From the NCBI RefSeq assembly GCF_000372745.1, contig NZ_KB889701.1, positions 1 to 55,172 of the forward strand: a stretch of 55,172 nt of DNA, written 5' to 3'. The notes beneath the pieces are model-generated. The model was not told where the DNA came from. It did not search any database and worked only from the letters and a program-made list of their open reading frames with translations. Both the position numbers and the translations under genes were made by a program. This DNA is from Embleya scabrispora DSM 41855. GTDB lineage: Bacteria; Actinomycetota; Actinomycetes; Streptomycetales; Streptomycetaceae. Of the stretch, positions 8,501 through 17,716 are shown piece by piece (within the stretch, counting starts at the first letter, position 1; every line of letters starts with the position of its first letter).

Positions 8501-8794
8501 GACTCCGGCTCCGCCCCTTCGCTTCCCGCGCGTCGCGCGTCGCGCGTCCCGGCCGAGCCCGCGACTCCCGCCTCTCCCTCGCCGCGCCCACGATCCCGGC
8601 TCCGCCCCTTGCTTCACGCGCGTCGCGCGTCCCGGCCGAGCCCGCGACCCCCGCCTCTCCCTCGCCGCGCCCACGACCCCGGCTCCGCCCCCTCGCTTCC
8701 CGCGCGTCGCGCGTCGCGCGTCGCGCGTCCCGGCCGAGCCCGCGACCCCCGCCTCCCCCTCGCTGCGCCCACGACCCCGGCTCCGCCCCTCGTC
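8501..8794 (+). repeat. Tandem repeat, units of 91, 83 and 98 bp plus a partial unit
   Basis: Units begin GAYYCCGGCTCCGCCCC at 8501, 8592, 8675 and 8773 (partial). Length differences come mainly from a 7-bp word, CGCGCGT, present three, two and four times in units 1 to 3. Each unit ends with CTCCCTCGCCGCGCCCAC or a near variant. The array is non-coding, immediately beyond the right inverted-repeat arm and upstream of steA. Confidence 0.9.
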
Positions 8795-9087
8795 ACCCCG
8801 CGCCCCGCGCCCCCGTGTAACAGCCCCGCTCCGGTTTCACCCCCGTCCCCGTCCGTGACGCAGGCCACGTCGCCCCGGAGCGCCATCGTGAGCTCGACCC
8901 ACTCGTATCCCCGGGCTGCTGCGAATTCGGCGCCATCCCGGCGTGTCAGCGCCCACGACTTGATCGTCGACAAGGGATCGACGAGCTCGCGAGGAGAGCG
9001 GTGGAGCCGCCACACCGGGCCCGAGGGGCCGTTTCCCGAAGCGGTCGCCGGCCGCCCACGAATACTGTGCATGGCAGGATTGCGCCG

Positions 9088-10263
9088 GTGAGGATTCCCG
9101 CGCTTCGTCGTCGACGGCATACCGAGGTCACCGGTTCGTTTGCCCGGGTCGATCGGCGTACCAAGGACCTCACCAAGCGGCTTCGCCCCGGGGACGTCGC
9201 CATCATCAACCACGGCGATCTCGACCGGGTCGCCGCCGAGGCGCTGGTCAAGTGTCGGCCCGCCGCCGTCGTCAACGCCGCCGAGAGCATCAGCGGGCGC
9301 TACCCCAACATCGGGCCGCAGCTGCTCGTGGAGGCCGGCGTACCGCTCCTGGACGCCGTCGGCGGGAGCGTGCTCGACCGGATCCGTGAGGGTGAGCTGG
9401 TTCGGGTCGAGGACAACGTCCTCTATCGCGGCGACGACCCGATCGCCGTCGGCACCCTGCTCGACGCGGAATCGGTGGCGGCGGCGATGGAGAAGGCCCG
9501 GGCCGGGCTGTCCGAGCAGATCGAGGCGTTCGCCGAGAACACCCTCAAGTACATCCGCGAGGAGCGCGAACTGCTCCTCGACGGTGTCGGCGTCCCCGAG
9601 ATCCGGACCCGGATCGACGGCCGGCAGGTGCTCATCGTGGTCCGCGGCTACCACTACCGCGAGGACATCGCCGCGCTGCGGCCGTACATCCGCGAGTACC
9701 GCCCGGTGATGATCGGCGTGGACGGCGGCGCCGACGCGCTGCTTCAGGCCGGCTACAAGCCCGACATGATCGTCGGCGACATGGACTCGGTGTCCGACCA
9801 GGCGCTGCGCTGCGGCGCGGAGATCATCGTGCACGCGTACCGCGACGGGCGCGCCCCCGGGATGGAACGCCTCGAGGAGCTCGGTGTGGACGGGATCGCC
9901 TTCCCCGCCACCGGCACCAGCGAGGACATCGCGATGTTGCTCGCCGACGACGGCGGCGCGAGCCTGATCGTCGCGGTCGGTACGCACCTCACGCTCGTCG
10001 AGTTCCTGGACAAGGGCCGGGCCGGCATGGCGAGCACCTTCCTCACGCGGCTGCGGGTGGGCGGCAAGCTTGTGGACGCCAAGGGCGTCAGCCGTCTGTA
10101 CCGCAGCCGCATCTCCACGACATCGCTGCTCATGTTGTGCCTCGCCGCGCTGATCACCATCGCGGTCACCGTGCGGGTCACCCCGCTCGGGCGCGCGTAC
10201 TTCCACGTGTTCGGGGCACAGTGGGACGCCTTCGTCTACTGGCTCCAGGGACTGTTCAGTTGA
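9088..10263 (+). CDS. steA: SteA-like putative cytokinetic-ring protein
   Basis: The product is about 391 residues. The body contains a thiamin-pyrophosphokinase-like fold region (VGVDGGADALLQAGYKPDM, IVGDMDSVSD) and a long conserved stretch ending RVGGKLVDAKGVSRLYRSR. One transmembrane helix sits at about 347-365, close to the C-terminus. In Corynebacteriales the SteA/SteB pair works in cell separation at the septum, and the streptomycete homologue is the same length. GTG 9088 follows AGGA at 9075-9078 with good spacing and starts the typical VRIPALRRRR sequence. The next gene overlaps its stop, fitting an operon with the following MctB-type protein, which occupies the usual SteB-like position. 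Confidence 0.9.
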   Translation: MRIPALRRRRHTEVTGSFARVDRRTKDLTKRLRPGDVAIINHGDLDRVAAEALVKCRPAAVVNAAESISGRYPNIGPQLLVEAGVPLLDAVGGSVLDRIREGELVRVEDNVLYRGDDPIAVGTLLDAESVAAAMEKARAGLSEQIEAFAENTLKYIREERELLLDGVGVPEIRTRIDGRQVLIVVRGYHYREDIAALRPYIREYRPVMIGVDGGADALLQAGYKPDMIVGDMDSVSDQALRCGAEIIVHAYRDGRAPGMERLEELGVDGIAFPATGTSEDIAMLLADDGGASLIVAVGTHLTLVEFLDKGRAGMASTFLTRLRVGGKLVDAKGVSRLYRSRISTTSLLMLCLAALITIAVTVRVTPLGRAYFHVFGAQWDAFVYWLQGLFS

Positions 10264-11414
10264 TCGACTTCAGATATCACGTCGTCTCCATCATCGCGGT
10301 CTTCCTGGCCCTGTCGGTCGGGCTCGTACTCGGCGCGTCCTTCCTCAAGGAGGCGGCCGTCACCGGGCTCGACACGCAGGTTCAGGACCTGGCCCGGAAC
10401 AACGAAGGGCTGCGTCGCGAACTCGACCGGGCGAACGCCGGTACGAGGTACCTGAACGGCATCATGAACACCGTCGGGCCCGAGCTGGTCAAGGGCAAGC
10501 TCGCCGGCCACAAGGCGGTCGTGGTCGCGCTGCCCGGCGCGGACACCAAGCTGACCGACAGCATGGTCAAGCTGCTCGACGGCGCCTCCGCGACGGTCAC
10601 CGGCCAGGTGGGGATCAAGGGCGCCTGGACCGACCCCAAGCGCGAGGCCGAACTGGTCACCGCGCTCGGCACCAACGCCACCGCGTTCCCGACCGGGTCG
10701 GCGACCGAGCGGGCGGCGCGGGTGCTCGCGGGCGCGATCACCGAGACGCTGCCGCCGGTGCAGAGCGGTACGCCCGGCGGAACCTCGACCCAGCCGCCCG
10801 TGAGCGGTTCGCCGGCCGGCTCGACGCCCCCCGGCACGTCCGCGTCGGGCGCGCCGCCGACCGGCGCGGGAACCACGTCCGCGCCGCCGAGCGGCCAGAC
10901 GCCCGGCCAGACCCCGGGCTCGGGCACCCCGGGCCAGAACACCAACCAGAACAACGGCACCACCACGCCCGCGACGCACAACACGCAGGCCGCGACCGAG
11001 ACGCTGACCAGGCTCAAGGAGGCCGGCTTCGTCGACGTCAAGGACAACCCGGCCACCGGCGCCGACCTGGTCGTGATCGTCGCGCCGTCCGGGGCCACCG
11101 GCGGGGACGACCCGGGGCGAATCAACAACATCCATCTTTCGCTCGCGCGCGCCCTGGACACCGGCGACGACGGTACGGTCATGGCCGGTACCGCGTCCGC
11201 CGCGCAGGAGAACGGCGTGATCTGGGCGCTGCGCCGTAACGATCAGACCGCCAAGGCCGTTTCCACCGTGGACACCGCCGACACGCCTGTGGGGCAGGTC
11301 GCGGTCGTGTGGTCCCTGATAGTCGAGGACAAGCAGGGCAGTTCCGGTCAATACGGTACGACGGGCACCACCGACGGTCCGTTGCCGGAGCTGCCGAAGA
11401 AGGAGACGTCGTGA
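10260..11414 (+). CDS. Copper transporter MctB-like / SteB-like membrane protein
   Basis: The product is about 384 residues. It starts at a TTG (TTGA overlap with the SteA stop), giving the family's hallmark N-terminus IDFRYHVVSIIAVFLALSVG: one membrane helix followed by a coiled coil (LDTQVQDLARNNEGLRREL) outside the membrane. Members are annotated as copper transporter MctB, and the partner of SteA is of the same type. Position next to steA favours a division role here. A long Pro/Thr/Ser/Gly-rich insert at about 165-245 breaks the family domain in two, and looks like a surface-exposed linker. Confidence 0.85.
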   Translation: MIDFRYHVVSIIAVFLALSVGLVLGASFLKEAAVTGLDTQVQDLARNNEGLRRELDRANAGTRYLNGIMNTVGPELVKGKLAGHKAVVVALPGADTKLTDSMVKLLDGASATVTGQVGIKGAWTDPKREAELVTALGTNATAFPTGSATERAARVLAGAITETLPPVQSGTPGGTSTQPPVSGSPAGSTPPGTSASGAPPTGAGTTSAPPSGQTPGQTPGSGTPGQNTNQNNGTTTPATHNTQAATETLTRLKEAGFVDVKDNPATGADLVVIVAPSGATGGDDPGRINNIHLSLARALDTGDDGTVMAGTASAAQENGVIWALRRNDQTAKAVSTVDTADTPVGQVAVVWSLIVEDKQGSSGQYGTTGTTDGPLPELPKKETS

Positions 11415-12346
11415 CGAAGGCCGCTGCCCCCGCTCGTGTCGCGGACCGTGTCGGGGCCCCGGTCGCGGCCCGCCGAGGCCGGCCGGGTCGCCTGGCGACC
11501 GCGCTGGCCGCGACCGGCGCGGCGCGGGCCGCGTACGCCGCGTTGACCCGCCGCCCGCCGGGCGAGGCCGCGCTGTGGGAGCGGCGCAACCACCGCGGCG
11601 AGGTGCTGACCCTGCTCGAAGGGCCCGCGACGGCGGTCGGTACGGCCGTCGCCGCCGCGTGTGCCCCGGGGGTGCCGGGTCGGTGGCGTGCGGCCGGTGT
11701 GCTGGCGGCGGTCGCGGGGGCCGGGTTCGGGACCTACGACGACATGGCCGGGTCGAGCGATCGGCGCGGGTTCAAGGGCCACCTCGGCGCGCTCGCCAAG
11801 GGCGAACTGACCAGCGGCGGCGTCAAGATCGTCGGACTCGGCGTGGCCGGCCTCGCGGCGGGCGCGCTCGTGCAGCGGCGGCCGGTGGACAAGCTGCTCG
11901 CGGGCGGGGTGGTCGCGGGTACGGCCAACCTGATCAACCTGTTCGACCTGCGGCCGGGCCGCGCGGCCAAGGCGGTCCTGATCGCGGGCGCGCCGCGCGT
12001 GCTCCGGGGCGGACCGGCGGCGGCCCTCGCGGCGGCCCCGGTGGGTGCGGCGGCGGCGCTGCTGCCGGAGGACCTGGGCGAGAAGTCGATGCTCGGCGAC
12101 GCGGGCGCGAACGCGCTGGGCGCGGCCCTGGGCGTGGCCCTCGCGGCCGGCTCCGGGCGCGGGGGGCTGGTGGCCAAGGCGCTCGTGCTGGCCGCGCTCA
12201 CCGCCGCCAGCGAGAAGGTCAGCTTCACCAAGGTCATCGCCGGCAACCGGCCGCTGAACGCGATCGACATGCTCGGCCGCCGTGCGCCCGCCGCGACCCC
12301 GGTGCCCCGGCAGCCGGCCGCCGAGGGAGCCGTCGCACCGGCATGA
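11411..12346 (+). CDS. MraY/WecA-like (glycosyltransferase family 4-type) membrane protein
   Basis: The product is about 311 residues with many hydrophobic segments. It has the Asp motifs of prenyl-phosphate phosphoglycosyl transferases in shortened form: TYDDMAG, NLINLFDLRPG and SMLGDAGANALGA. These enzymes move a phospho-sugar from UDP-sugar to a polyprenyl phosphate in the membrane. The GTG at 11411 overlaps the preceding stop (GTGA). Streptomycete homologues lie in the same spot between the MctB-like gene and murJ. The catalytic aspartates appear retained, but the substrate is unknown. Confidence 0.8.
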   Translation: MTKAAAPARVADRVGAPVAARRGRPGRLATALAATGAARAAYAALTRRPPGEAALWERRNHRGEVLTLLEGPATAVGTAVAAACAPGVPGRWRAAGVLAAVAGAGFGTYDDMAGSSDRRGFKGHLGALAKGELTSGGVKIVGLGVAGLAAGALVQRRPVDKLLAGGVVAGTANLINLFDLRPGRAAKAVLIAGAPRVLRGGPAAALAAAPVGAAAALLPEDLGEKSMLGDAGANALGAALGVALAAGSGRGGLVAKALVLAALTAASEKVSFTKVIAGNRPLNAIDMLGRRAPAATPVPRQPAAEGAVAPA

Positions 12347-12482
12347 CCGGCAACGACCGACGGCCCGTGGGCGCGCGACGGGGCGTGCCCACGAGCGGTA
12401 CGCGGATGACCGGCGTCCCGACCCGGCCGGCCGCCTGGACCGCCCGCACCCGCCCTCCACTCCCGACGGGTGAGGTCGACGG

Positions 12483-14528
12483 ATGACGGCCACCCGAGGC
12501 CACTCTCGCCGGCCGCACGGCAGCGAAGCGGACGCAGGACCTGCCGGGACCGGGACCGGGGCCGGGACCGGCGGCGTGCGTCCCGAGCCCGGAGCGGGTG
12601 CCCCGCCTGCCGATGGCGAAGCCGACGCCGTGCCCGAGGCCGCCGCGTCCGCCGCCGACGACAGGGGAGCCGCCGGCGTACCCGATGAGCCCGCCACCGG
12701 CGCCGCGCCTGCCGATGAGGGAGCCGACGCCGCGCTCGCCGAGCCCCGGACCGGCGGCGTGCCCTCCGAGCCCGGGGCCGACACCCCGCCTCGCGGGCAG
12801 GCCGACGAGCCCGCCACCGACGGCAAGGGAGCCGACGGCGTAAACCCCGAGTCCGCCGCCGGCGCCGCACCCCCCGCCGCCGCCTCCCGCCCCCGCGGCG
12901 TGGTCCGTGGTATCGCCGGGGCCGCCGCGTTGATGGCCGTGGTCACCGTGTTCGCCCGGTTGGCCGGGTTCGGGCGGCAGTTGGTGTTTTCCGGGACGGT
13001 GGGTGACACCGTCCTGGGCACCGCGTACAGCACGGTCAACTCGGTGCCCAACATCGTCTTCGAGATCGTCGCCGGCGGGGCGCTGGCGAGTGTGGTGGTG
13101 CCGGTGCTGGCCGGCCCGGTGGCCAAGGGCGCACGTCAGGACGCCGGGCGGATCGCGTCGGCGCTGCTCACCTGGGTCGTCCTGGTGCTGACCCCGATCG
13201 TGCTGCTCGGCGCGCTGCTCGCCCGCCCGATCGCCGAACTGCTGTTGGCCGGCAAGGCGGACGGACCCGGCGTCGCGGACGTCGCCTCCCGGATGTTGCT
13301 CGTCTTCGTGCCGCAGGTGCTGCTGTACGGGATCGCCGTGGTCGCCGGCGGCATTCTCCAGGCCCATCACCGCTTCCTGGCCGGGACGCTCGCGCCGCTC
13401 GTGTCCAGCCTGGTCGTGGCCGGCAGCTACCTGCTCTTCGCGAACCGGTACGACGTCGACCTCGACAACCTGGCCGCCCTGCCGCGCGGCGCCGAACTGA
13501 CCCTGTCGCTGGGCACCACCGCCGGCGTCCTGGCCCTGGCGCTGGTCACCGTCGTACCGCTGCGCTCGACCGGCCTGCGACTGCGCCCCACGCTGCGCTT
13601 CCCGGACGGCGTGGCCCATCGGGTGCGCACCCTCGCGCTGGCCGGCGTCGCGACGCTGATCGCCCAGCAGGCCGCGACGATCGCGGTGATCCTGCTCGCC
13701 AACGGGCGCGGTACGCACGGATCCCTGGTCGTCTACCAGACCACGTGGATGGTCTACCTCCTCCCGTACGCGGTGCTCGCGGTGCCGATCGCCACCGCCG
13801 CCTTCCCGCGGCTGAGCGCGCACGCGCACGACGGCGACCGGGACGCGTTCGCGGACGCGGTCGCCGCGACCACCCGCACCGTGCTCCTGGTCGGCGCGGC
13901 CGGCACCTCGCTGCTGCTGGCCGCCGCCGCGCCGCTGGGTCGGTTCTTCGCGCTGTTCATGGCCGGTTCCACCGAGCCCGAACAAATGGCCTGGGCGCTG
14001 GCCGCCTTCGCGCCCGGCCTGATCGGGTACGCGCTGATCGCGCACCTGGGCCGTGCGCTGAACGCCTCCGGCCACGGTCGCGCCGCCGCCGGCTGCGTGG
14101 TCGCCGGGTGGTGCGTGGTCGTGGTCGCCGACGTCGCGCTCGCCTTCGCGCTGCCCGCGCGCTGGACGGTGGCCGCGCTCGGCCTGGGCAACACGATCGG
14201 GATGACCGTGGCGGGACTGCTGCTGGCCTACGCCGTGGTCCGCACGGCCGGCCCGCGGGCGTTGTCCGGCGCCGCGATGGTCCGGACGGCGGTGTGCGCG
14301 TCGGCGGCCGCGTTCGCCGGTGGCGCGGCCGGGTTCGGGGCGTCGCGGGCATTCGGGACCGGCGGCATCGTCTTCACGTTGATCATCGCGGCGGTTGCCG
14401 CCATCGTGGGCACCCTGGTGTTCGCGGGAGTCGTATCCGTGACCGTCGGCGAGGCCGTCAGGGCCACGCTGCGCGGGAGGCGGACGGCCGAATCGGAAGG
14501 GGAGCAGCGACGTGGACACGACGACTGA
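12483..14528 (+). CDS. murJ: MurJ/MviN-type lipid II flippase
   Basis: The product is 681 residues. A low-complexity cytoplasmic extension of about 140 residues, rich in Ala, Pro, Asp and Glu with repeats such as GVPSEPGA and GVPDEPATGA, precedes about 14 membrane helices starting at GIAGAAALMAVVTVFARLAGFGRQ. That opening and the MOP-superfamily helix pattern identify a MurJ-type flippase, which moves the peptidoglycan precursor lipid II across the membrane. Streptomycetes often have several paralogues, so this may be a secondary copy. It is followed by a 17-bp overlap with the glycosyltransferase gene. Confidence 0.88.
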   Translation: MTATRGHSRRPHGSEADAGPAGTGTGAGTGGVRPEPGAGAPPADGEADAVPEAAASAADDRGAAGVPDEPATGAAPADEGADAALAEPRTGGVPSEPGADTPPRGQADEPATDGKGADGVNPESAAGAAPPAAASRPRGVVRGIAGAAALMAVVTVFARLAGFGRQLVFSGTVGDTVLGTAYSTVNSVPNIVFEIVAGGALASVVVPVLAGPVAKGARQDAGRIASALLTWVVLVLTPIVLLGALLARPIAELLLAGKADGPGVADVASRMLLVFVPQVLLYGIAVVAGGILQAHHRFLAGTLAPLVSSLVVAGSYLLFANRYDVDLDNLAALPRGAELTLSLGTTAGVLALALVTVVPLRSTGLRLRPTLRFPDGVAHRVRTLALAGVATLIAQQAATIAVILLANGRGTHGSLVVYQTTWMVYLLPYAVLAVPIATAAFPRLSAHAHDGDRDAFADAVAATTRTVLLVGAAGTSLLLAAAAPLGRFFALFMAGSTEPEQMAWALAAFAPGLIGYALIAHLGRALNASGHGRAAAGCVVAGWCVVVVADVALAFALPARWTVAALGLGNTIGMTVAGLLLAYAVVRTAGPRALSGAAMVRTAVCASAAAFAGGAAGFGASRAFGTGGIVFTLIIAAVAAIVGTLVFAGVVSVTVGEAVRATLRGRRTAESEGEQRRGHDD

Positions 14529-15645
14529 GGCGCGAGAGCGCACCGAGCCGGCCCGGCTGCGGGCCGTCCTTGTCCTGGCCACGTCCACCGGCGGGATCGG
14601 CGCGCACGTGCGCTCGCTGGCGGCCGGCCTGGTCGGGCGCGGGGTCGCGGTGACCGTGTGCGGCCCGGCCTCGACCGAGGAGCACTTCGACTTCGCGGGC
14701 ACCGGCGCCCGATTTCGGGTCGTCGAGATCGGTTCGGGGCCGCGACCCACCGATCGGGCGGCGCTGCGCGAGCTGCGCGCGGCCTGCGCACCCGCGCACG
14801 TGGTGCACGCGCACGGACTGCGCGCCGGGTTGGCGGCGGGCAACGCTCTCGGTCGGCATCGGGTGCGCCGCAGGCCGCTGGTGCTCACACTGCACAACGC
14901 GGTCCTGGTCGGCGGCGCGAAGGGTGCGTTGACCCGGGTGCTGGAGGGCCGCGCGGTACGGGCGGCCGACGTCGTCCTGGGCGCCTCGACCGATTTGGTC
15001 GACCGGGCCAGGCAGCTCGGCGCGCGTGACGCCCGGCTGGGACCGGTATCGGCTCCGCCGCTGCCGCCGGCCGAGCGAGACCGGGCCGCGGTGCGGGCCG
15101 AATTCGACGCCGGGGACCGGCCGCTGCTGGTCGCCGTGGGCAGATTGGCCCCGCAGAAGGACTACCCGGTGCTCCTGGACGCCGCGCGGCAGTGGTCGGA
15201 CGAACGACCGGCGCCCCTGCTCGTGATCGCCGGAGACGGGCCGCTGCGGGAATCGCTCCAGGACCGGATCGACGCCGAGTCGTTGCCGGTTCGCCTGCTC
15301 GGCCATCGTGCGGACGTGGCCGACCTGCTCGGCGCCGCCGATCTCGCGGTCCTGCCCAGCCGCTGGGAGGCCCGGGCACTGGTCGCCCAGGAGGCGCTGC
15401 GCACCGGTGTGGCACTGGTTGCCACACAGGTCGGCGGAATCCCGGAGCTGGTCGGCGACGCGGCGGTACTGGTTCCGGCCGGCCGGCCGGACGACCTCGC
15501 CGCCGCGGTCCGCGACCTGCTCGCCGACCCGACCCGGCGCGCCGAACTCGTCGAGGCGGGCCGCGCCCAGGCCGTGACCTGGCCCGACGAGCGGGAGACC
15601 ATCGCCCAGGTGCTGAGCATCTACGAGGAACTCGGCCCGGTGTGA
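14512..15645 (+). CDS. GT4-family glycosyltransferase
   Basis: The product is about 377 residues with a GT-B fold: a Gly-rich N-terminal loop (STGGIGAHVRSLAAGL), an inter-domain linker near 185, VGRLAPQKDY opening the donor-binding domain, and the signature LPSRWEARALVAQEALRTGV. The E-x7-E pattern of retaining GT4 enzymes is present in the last segment. It transfers a sugar from a nucleotide donor; acceptor unknown, though the flippase and prenyl-phosphate transferase next to it suggest envelope glycan work. GTG 14512 follows GGAAGGGGAG. Confidence 0.9.
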   Translation: MDTTTEARERTEPARLRAVLVLATSTGGIGAHVRSLAAGLVGRGVAVTVCGPASTEEHFDFAGTGARFRVVEIGSGPRPTDRAALRELRAACAPAHVVHAHGLRAGLAAGNALGRHRVRRRPLVLTLHNAVLVGGAKGALTRVLEGRAVRAADVVLGASTDLVDRARQLGARDARLGPVSAPPLPPAERDRAAVRAEFDAGDRPLLVAVGRLAPQKDYPVLLDAARQWSDERPAPLLVIAGDGPLRESLQDRIDAESLPVRLLGHRADVADLLGAADLAVLPSRWEARALVAQEALRTGVALVATQVGGIPELVGDAAVLVPAGRPDDLAAAVRDLLADPTRRAELVEAGRAQAVTWPDERETIAQVLSIYEELGPV

Positions 15646-15720
15646 CCCCGCGCCCGTCGTGGGGGCCGGTGCACCGCGCCGGACCGGCGGGTCGACGGCA
15701 ACGGCGACACGGGCGACGAG

Positions 15721-15754
15721 AAGGGGCGACGAGCCGGTCGGCTCGTCGCCCCTT
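15721..15754. terminator. Bidirectional hairpin terminator
   Basis: A perfect 15-bp stem (15721-15735 with 15740-15754) closes on a 4-base GGTC loop between the converging glycosyltransferase and GH15 genes. The stem opens AAGGGGCGAC and ends GTCGCCCCTT, so it has a short A-run or T-run in either direction. Confidence 0.92.
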
Positions 15755-15895
15755 GTGGTGGTCGTCAAACGTGGTCCGCGGGACATGGCGTCGGGGAGGT
15801 ACCGCCCGGGATCGGTGCGCACACCTGCACAGGGCGCCCACCCGACCCACTCGTCCCGCCGCCGCGGTGTCCCGCCGCCGTGACGCCCGCCGCGA

Positions 15896-17716
15896 TCAGT
15901 CCTGCTCGCCCACCTCGGTGCGCATCGTCGCGGTCAGCCGCAGCGCCGTGTCGATCAGCGGCACGTGGCTGAACGCCTGCGGGAAGTTGCCCACCTGGCG
16001 CTGGAGCCGCGGGTCCCACTCCTCGGCGAGCAGGCCCAGGTCGTTGCGCAGCGCGAGCAGACGTTCGAACAGCTCGCGTGCCTCCTCCACCCGGCCGATC
16101 ATCGCCAGGTCGTCGGCCAGCCAGAACGAGCAGGCCAGGAACGCCCCTTCGTCACCCGGCAGGCCGTCCAGGCCGACGCTGGTGCCGTTGGTGGGGTAGC
16201 GGCGCACGAAGCCGTCCTCGGTCAGCTCGCGCTGGATCGCCTCGATCGTGCCGATCACCCGCTTGTCCTCCGGCGGCAGGAAGCCCACCTGCGGGATCAG
16301 CAGCAGCGACGCGTCCAACTCGGTCGAGCCGTAGTACTGGGTGAAGGTGTTGCGGTCCGCGTCGTACCCGTACGCGCACACCTCGCGGTGGATCTCCTCG
16401 CGCACCCCCTTGAGGTGTTCGAGCATCTTGCCGGTGTCGGAGTCCATCGGCTCGTCCACCAGCATCTTGATGGTGCGGTCCACCGCGACCCAGGCCATCA
16501 CCTTGGAGTGCACGAAGTGCCGGCGCGGTCCGCGCACCTCCCAGATGCCCTCGTCCGGGTCGCGCCAGTGCTGCTCCATGTAGTCCATCAGTTTGAGCTG
16601 GAGCGCGTGAGCGTGGTCGTTGCCCTCCATGCCGGCCTGCCGACCCAGGTGCAGCGCGTCGATGACCTCGCCGTAGACGTCGAGCTGGAACTGCTCGGCG
16701 GCGGCGTTGCCGATCCGGACCGGGTGCGAGCCCTCGTAGCCCGGCAGCCAGGTCGCCTCGTACTCGGTGAGTCGGCGCTCGCCGCCCACGCCGTACATGA
16801 TCTGGAGGTTCTCCGGGTCGCCCGCGACCGCCCGCAGCAGCCACTCGCGCCACGCCTTGGCCTCGTCCACGAAACCGGTCTTGAGCAGTGCGCCCAGCGT
16901 CATCGCCGCGTCCCGCAGCCACGTGTAGCGGTAGTCCCAGTTGCGCACCCCGCCCACGTCCTCGGGCAGCGACGTGGTCGGCGCCGCGACGATCCCGCCG
17001 GTCGGCGCGTAGGTGAGCGCCTTGAGCGTGATCAGCGAGCGCACCACCGGCTCGCGCCACGGACCCCGGTAGGTGCAGCGGGTCATCCAGTCGGTCCAGA
17101 ACGCCTCGGTGTCCGCGAGGGCGGCGAGCGCGTCGGTGGGCAGCGGGCCCTCGACGTGCGAGGGGTGCCACGTGAGGGTGAACGTGACCCGGTCGCCCTC
17201 GCCGACGGTGACGTCCGAATAGGTGGTCAGGCCGCGCCCGTAGGTCTCGGTGTCACTGGCGAACCACACCGCGTCCGGGCCGGCCACCGCGACGGTGCGT
17301 CCGTCCTCCTCGCGGCGCACCCACGGCACGACCTTGCCGTAGTGGAACCGCATGCGCAGTTCCGAGCGCACCGGCACCCGACCCGACACGCCCTCCACGA
17401 TCCGCACCACGACCGGCGCGCCGACAAGCGCGTCCGCCGGAGGCATGAAATCGATCACCCGAATGGTCCCCCGCGGGGTCTCCCATTCCGATTCGAGGAT
17501 CAGCGAGTCGCCGCGATACCGGCGGCGTGTCGCGGGGCCGCCGGAAAGCGGCGCGACCCGCCACGAGCCGTGTTCCTCGCTGCCGAGCAGGCCCGCGAAC
17601 ACGGCGGGGGAATCGAAGCGGGGGAGGCAGAGCCAATCCATGGAACCGTCGCGGCCTACGAGAGCGGCGGTCTGCATGTCCCCGATGAGGGCGTAGTCCT
17701 CGATGCGGCTGGTCAC
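15896..17716 (-). CDS. Glycoside hydrolase family 15 (trehalase/glucoamylase-type)
   Basis: The product is about 606 residues. The N-terminal beta-sandwich begins SRIEDYALIGDMQTAALVG, and the (alpha/alpha)6 barrel carries LPEDVGGVRNWDYRYTWLRD, GVGGERRLTEYEATWL and the C-terminal EEWDPRLQRQVGNFPQAFSH expected for GH15. Mycobacterial trehalases of this family split trehalose to glucose; related enzymes cut alpha-glucans. No signal peptide is seen, so it acts in the cytosol. GTG 17716 with GGAAAGCG upstream gives the family-typical start; the frame is open for 29 codons further but that part is repetitive. Confidence 0.92.
   Translation of the reverse strand: MTSRIEDYALIGDMQTAALVGRDGSMDWLCLPRFDSPAVFAGLLGSEEHGSWRVAPLSGGPATRRRYRGDSLILESEWETPRGTIRVIDFMPPADALVGAPVVVRIVEGVSGRVPVRSELRMRFHYGKVVPWVRREEDGRTVAVAGPDAVWFASDTETYGRGLTTYSDVTVGEGDRVTFTLTWHPSHVEGPLPTDALAALADTEAFWTDWMTRCTYRGPWREPVVRSLITLKALTYAPTGGIVAAPTTSLPEDVGGVRNWDYRYTWLRDAAMTLGALLKTGFVDEAKAWREWLLRAVAGDPENLQIMYGVGGERRLTEYEATWLPGYEGSHPVRIGNAAAEQFQLDVYGEVIDALHLGRQAGMEGNDHAHALQLKLMDYMEQHWRDPDEGIWEVRGPRRHFVHSKVMAWVAVDRTIKMLVDEPMDSDTGKMLEHLKGVREEIHREVCAYGYDADRNTFTQYYGSTELDASLLLIPQVGFLPPEDKRVIGTIEAIQRELTEDGFVRRYPTNGTSVGLDGLPGDEGAFLACSFWLADDLAMIGRVEEARELFERLLALRNDLGLLAEEWDPRLQRQVGNFPQAFSHVPLIDTALRLTATMRTEVGEQD

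Larger units (their letters stand above)
8024..9087. other. Repeat-rich intergenic region upstream of steA
   Basis: About 1.06 kb without a gene separates the divergent two-component operon and steA. It holds the right arm of the long inverted repeat (8272-8444) and the tandem repeat (8501-8794), both listed separately. The remaining 250 bp before steA has no recognised element. In Streptomyces, from memory, recN precedes steA; there is no trace of it here. Confidence 0.6.

Noticed and set aside
12234-14897. Minus-strand open frame of 887 codons under murJ
   Set aside because: Gly/Arg/Gln-rich repeat text without hydrophobic core; murJ on the plus strand is certain.
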